A DNA stretch of 7,965 bases, taken from contig JAQGPE010000171.1 in NCBI GenBank assembly GCA_028293225.1, positions 1 through 7,965 on the forward strand, written 5' to 3'. Below the pieces are notes generated by a model. The model was given only the letters and a program-made list of their open reading frames with translations, was not told the origin of the DNA and searched no databases. Shown here piece by piece: positions 7,564 to 7,965 of the stretch (within the stretch, counting starts at the first letter, position 1; each line of letters opens with the position of its first letter). The translations under genes and the position numbers were made by a program. This DNA comes from Akkermansiaceae bacterium. Its GTDB lineage: Bacteria; Verrucomicrobiota; Verrucomicrobiia; Verrucomicrobiales; Akkermansiaceae.

Positions 7564-7590
7564 GACACCCTCCATTCCGCGGAGGAAGTC
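7564..7590 (+). promoter_or_regulatory. Shine-Dalgarno site masked by a hairpin
   Basis: GGAGG (7581-7585) sits 5 nt before an ATG at 7591, the best SD match in the window. CCTCC (7569-7573) immediately upstream pairs with it perfectly across a 7-nt loop. A 2x2 internal loop is then followed by GAC (7564-7566) pairing with GTC (7588-7590), which closes the stem right up to the start codon. As RNA this would hide the ribosome site. Confidence 0.35.
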
Positions 7591-7656
7591 ATGTTTTCGA
7601 CAGCACTTGTTCCTTACGGAACGATCTCACTATTCCAGACCGGAGCCGTTTTGTGA
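7591..7656 (+). CDS. Possible 21-codon peptide behind a strong SD
   Basis: ATG at 7591 opens a 21-codon frame ending in TGA, giving a mostly hydrophobic peptide that starts MFSTALVPYG and ends LFQTGAVL. It resembles no family I know. Its support is a GGAGG sequence at ideal distance in a window where most genes lack an SD, and the hairpin that masks it. It could be a leader peptide, a small membrane peptide, or chance; the ORF is short enough that chance is quite possible. Confidence 0.25.
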   Translation: MFSTALVPYGTISLFQTGAVL

Positions 7657-7678
7657 ATGCCCTGAAGACGTGTGCATG

Positions 7679-7718
7679 ATCGCGTAGGCCTGACTCCGGA
7701 GTTCTGCGCACCCGCGAT
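7679..7718. repeat. Nested inverted repeats in the convergent gap
   Basis: ATCGCG (7679-7684) and CGCGAT (7713-7718) form a 6-bp inverted repeat 28 nt apart. Between them lies a perfect 10-bp palindrome, ACTCCGGAGT (7693-7702). The structure lies 19 nt beyond the stop codon of the minus-strand signal peptidase-like gene, so it may end that transcript or be a protein site. No T-tract is present. Confidence 0.35.
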
Positions 7719-7736
7719 TTCACGATTCCCGTCATC

Positions 7737-7965
7737 TCAACGATCCATCGACCCAGCCCTGCTCAAGGGCCAGATGCGATAGACCAGTTTTCCGGTGACG
7801 GCCATTTCGGAAATGAGGAGTGTGCCGGCGGGGCTATCGTCGCGCTGCACGGCGAGGCTGCCTTCCGGGACCACTGTATGACCGCTCGCCGTCGAAAGGG
7901 TTTCTCCCGGAACGCCAGCGACGCGGGCAAGGTAGGTCGTCGCATTGGACAGGGAGGTCCGGTAG
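7737..7965 (-). CDS. Signal peptidase I-like (S26 family) protein, C-terminal part; 5' end outside window
   Basis: The last 75 codons of a minus-strand gene are visible, ending in TGA at 7737-7739. The fragment reads as the C-terminal half of a type I signal peptidase, the membrane enzyme that removes leader peptides from exported proteins. TYLARVAGVPGETL (10-23) matches box D (YIKRVVGLPGD), VPEGSLAV (32-39) matches the strand before box E, and GKLVYRIWPLSRAG (58-71) matches the end of the family. Two oddities appear: the catalytic Lys before the Arg of box D is Ala13 here, and box E (GDNRxNS) is reduced to QRDDSPAG (40-47). It may thus be an inactive paralogue. The catalytic Ser lies outside the window. 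A different frame across the same bases gives an Arg/Pro-rich shadow. The gene converges on the ABC operon. Confidence 0.6.
   Translation of the reverse strand, partial: YRTSLSNATTYLARVAGVPGETLSTASGHTVVPEGSLAVQRDDSPAGTLLISEMAVTGKLVYRIWPLSRAGSMDR

Noticed and set aside
7032..7592. 186-codon open frame on the - strand across the permease end and the following gap
   Set aside because: It is mostly antisense to permease helices and has no hydrophobic or domain pattern of its own.

Overview
The window looks like chromosomal DNA from a GC-rich, Gram-negative-type bacterium, most probably a member of the Verrucomicrobiota (inference). Three things point there: a type IV pilin-like protein with CPTD and a degenerate H-X9-DG ending of the kind common in Planctomycetes/Verrucomicrobia; a groESL pair whose GroEL has a Gly/His tail; and the near absence of Shine-Dalgarno (SD) sequences before most genes. 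No mobile element, CRISPR array, tRNA or rRNA is visible.

Layout. (1) 1-1887, + strand: the 3' end of groES, then complete groEL, closed by a perfect 13-bp terminator-like hairpin. (2) 1966-2322, + strand: a ybjQ/UPF0145 family gene. (3) 2336-4478, - strand: a three-gene operon read from right to left. It holds a CecR-like TetR repressor, a YbhG-like HlyD membrane fusion protein (ATGA overlap), and a small four-helix membrane protein of unknown function. (4) 4479-4589: a divergent intergenic region with candidate promoter elements and an imperfect palindrome. (5) 4590-7490, + strand: a four-gene operon in which every junction is an ATGA overlap. It encodes a membrane-anchored protein of unknown function, a type IV pilin-like protein, an ABC-2 type ATPase and its six-helix permease. 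(6) 7491-7736: a gene-poor gap rich in alternating complementary segments, with a possible 21-codon ORF behind a strong but hairpin-masked SD. (7) 7737-7965, - strand: the C-terminal part of a signal peptidase I-like protein that seems to lack the catalytic lysine.

How they may work together. groESL is the housekeeping chaperonin. The TetR/HlyD pair matches the E. coli cecR-ybhG module, but the ybhFSR transporter genes that follow there are absent. The divergent operon supplies an ABC-2 exporter, so the two units may be parts of one efflux or envelope system under shared control of the repressor; this is inference. The tight coupling of a pilin-like protein to an ABC exporter and an unknown anchored protein is the most unusual gene arrangement here. 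The 7491-7590 segment is the most unusual non-coding structure.
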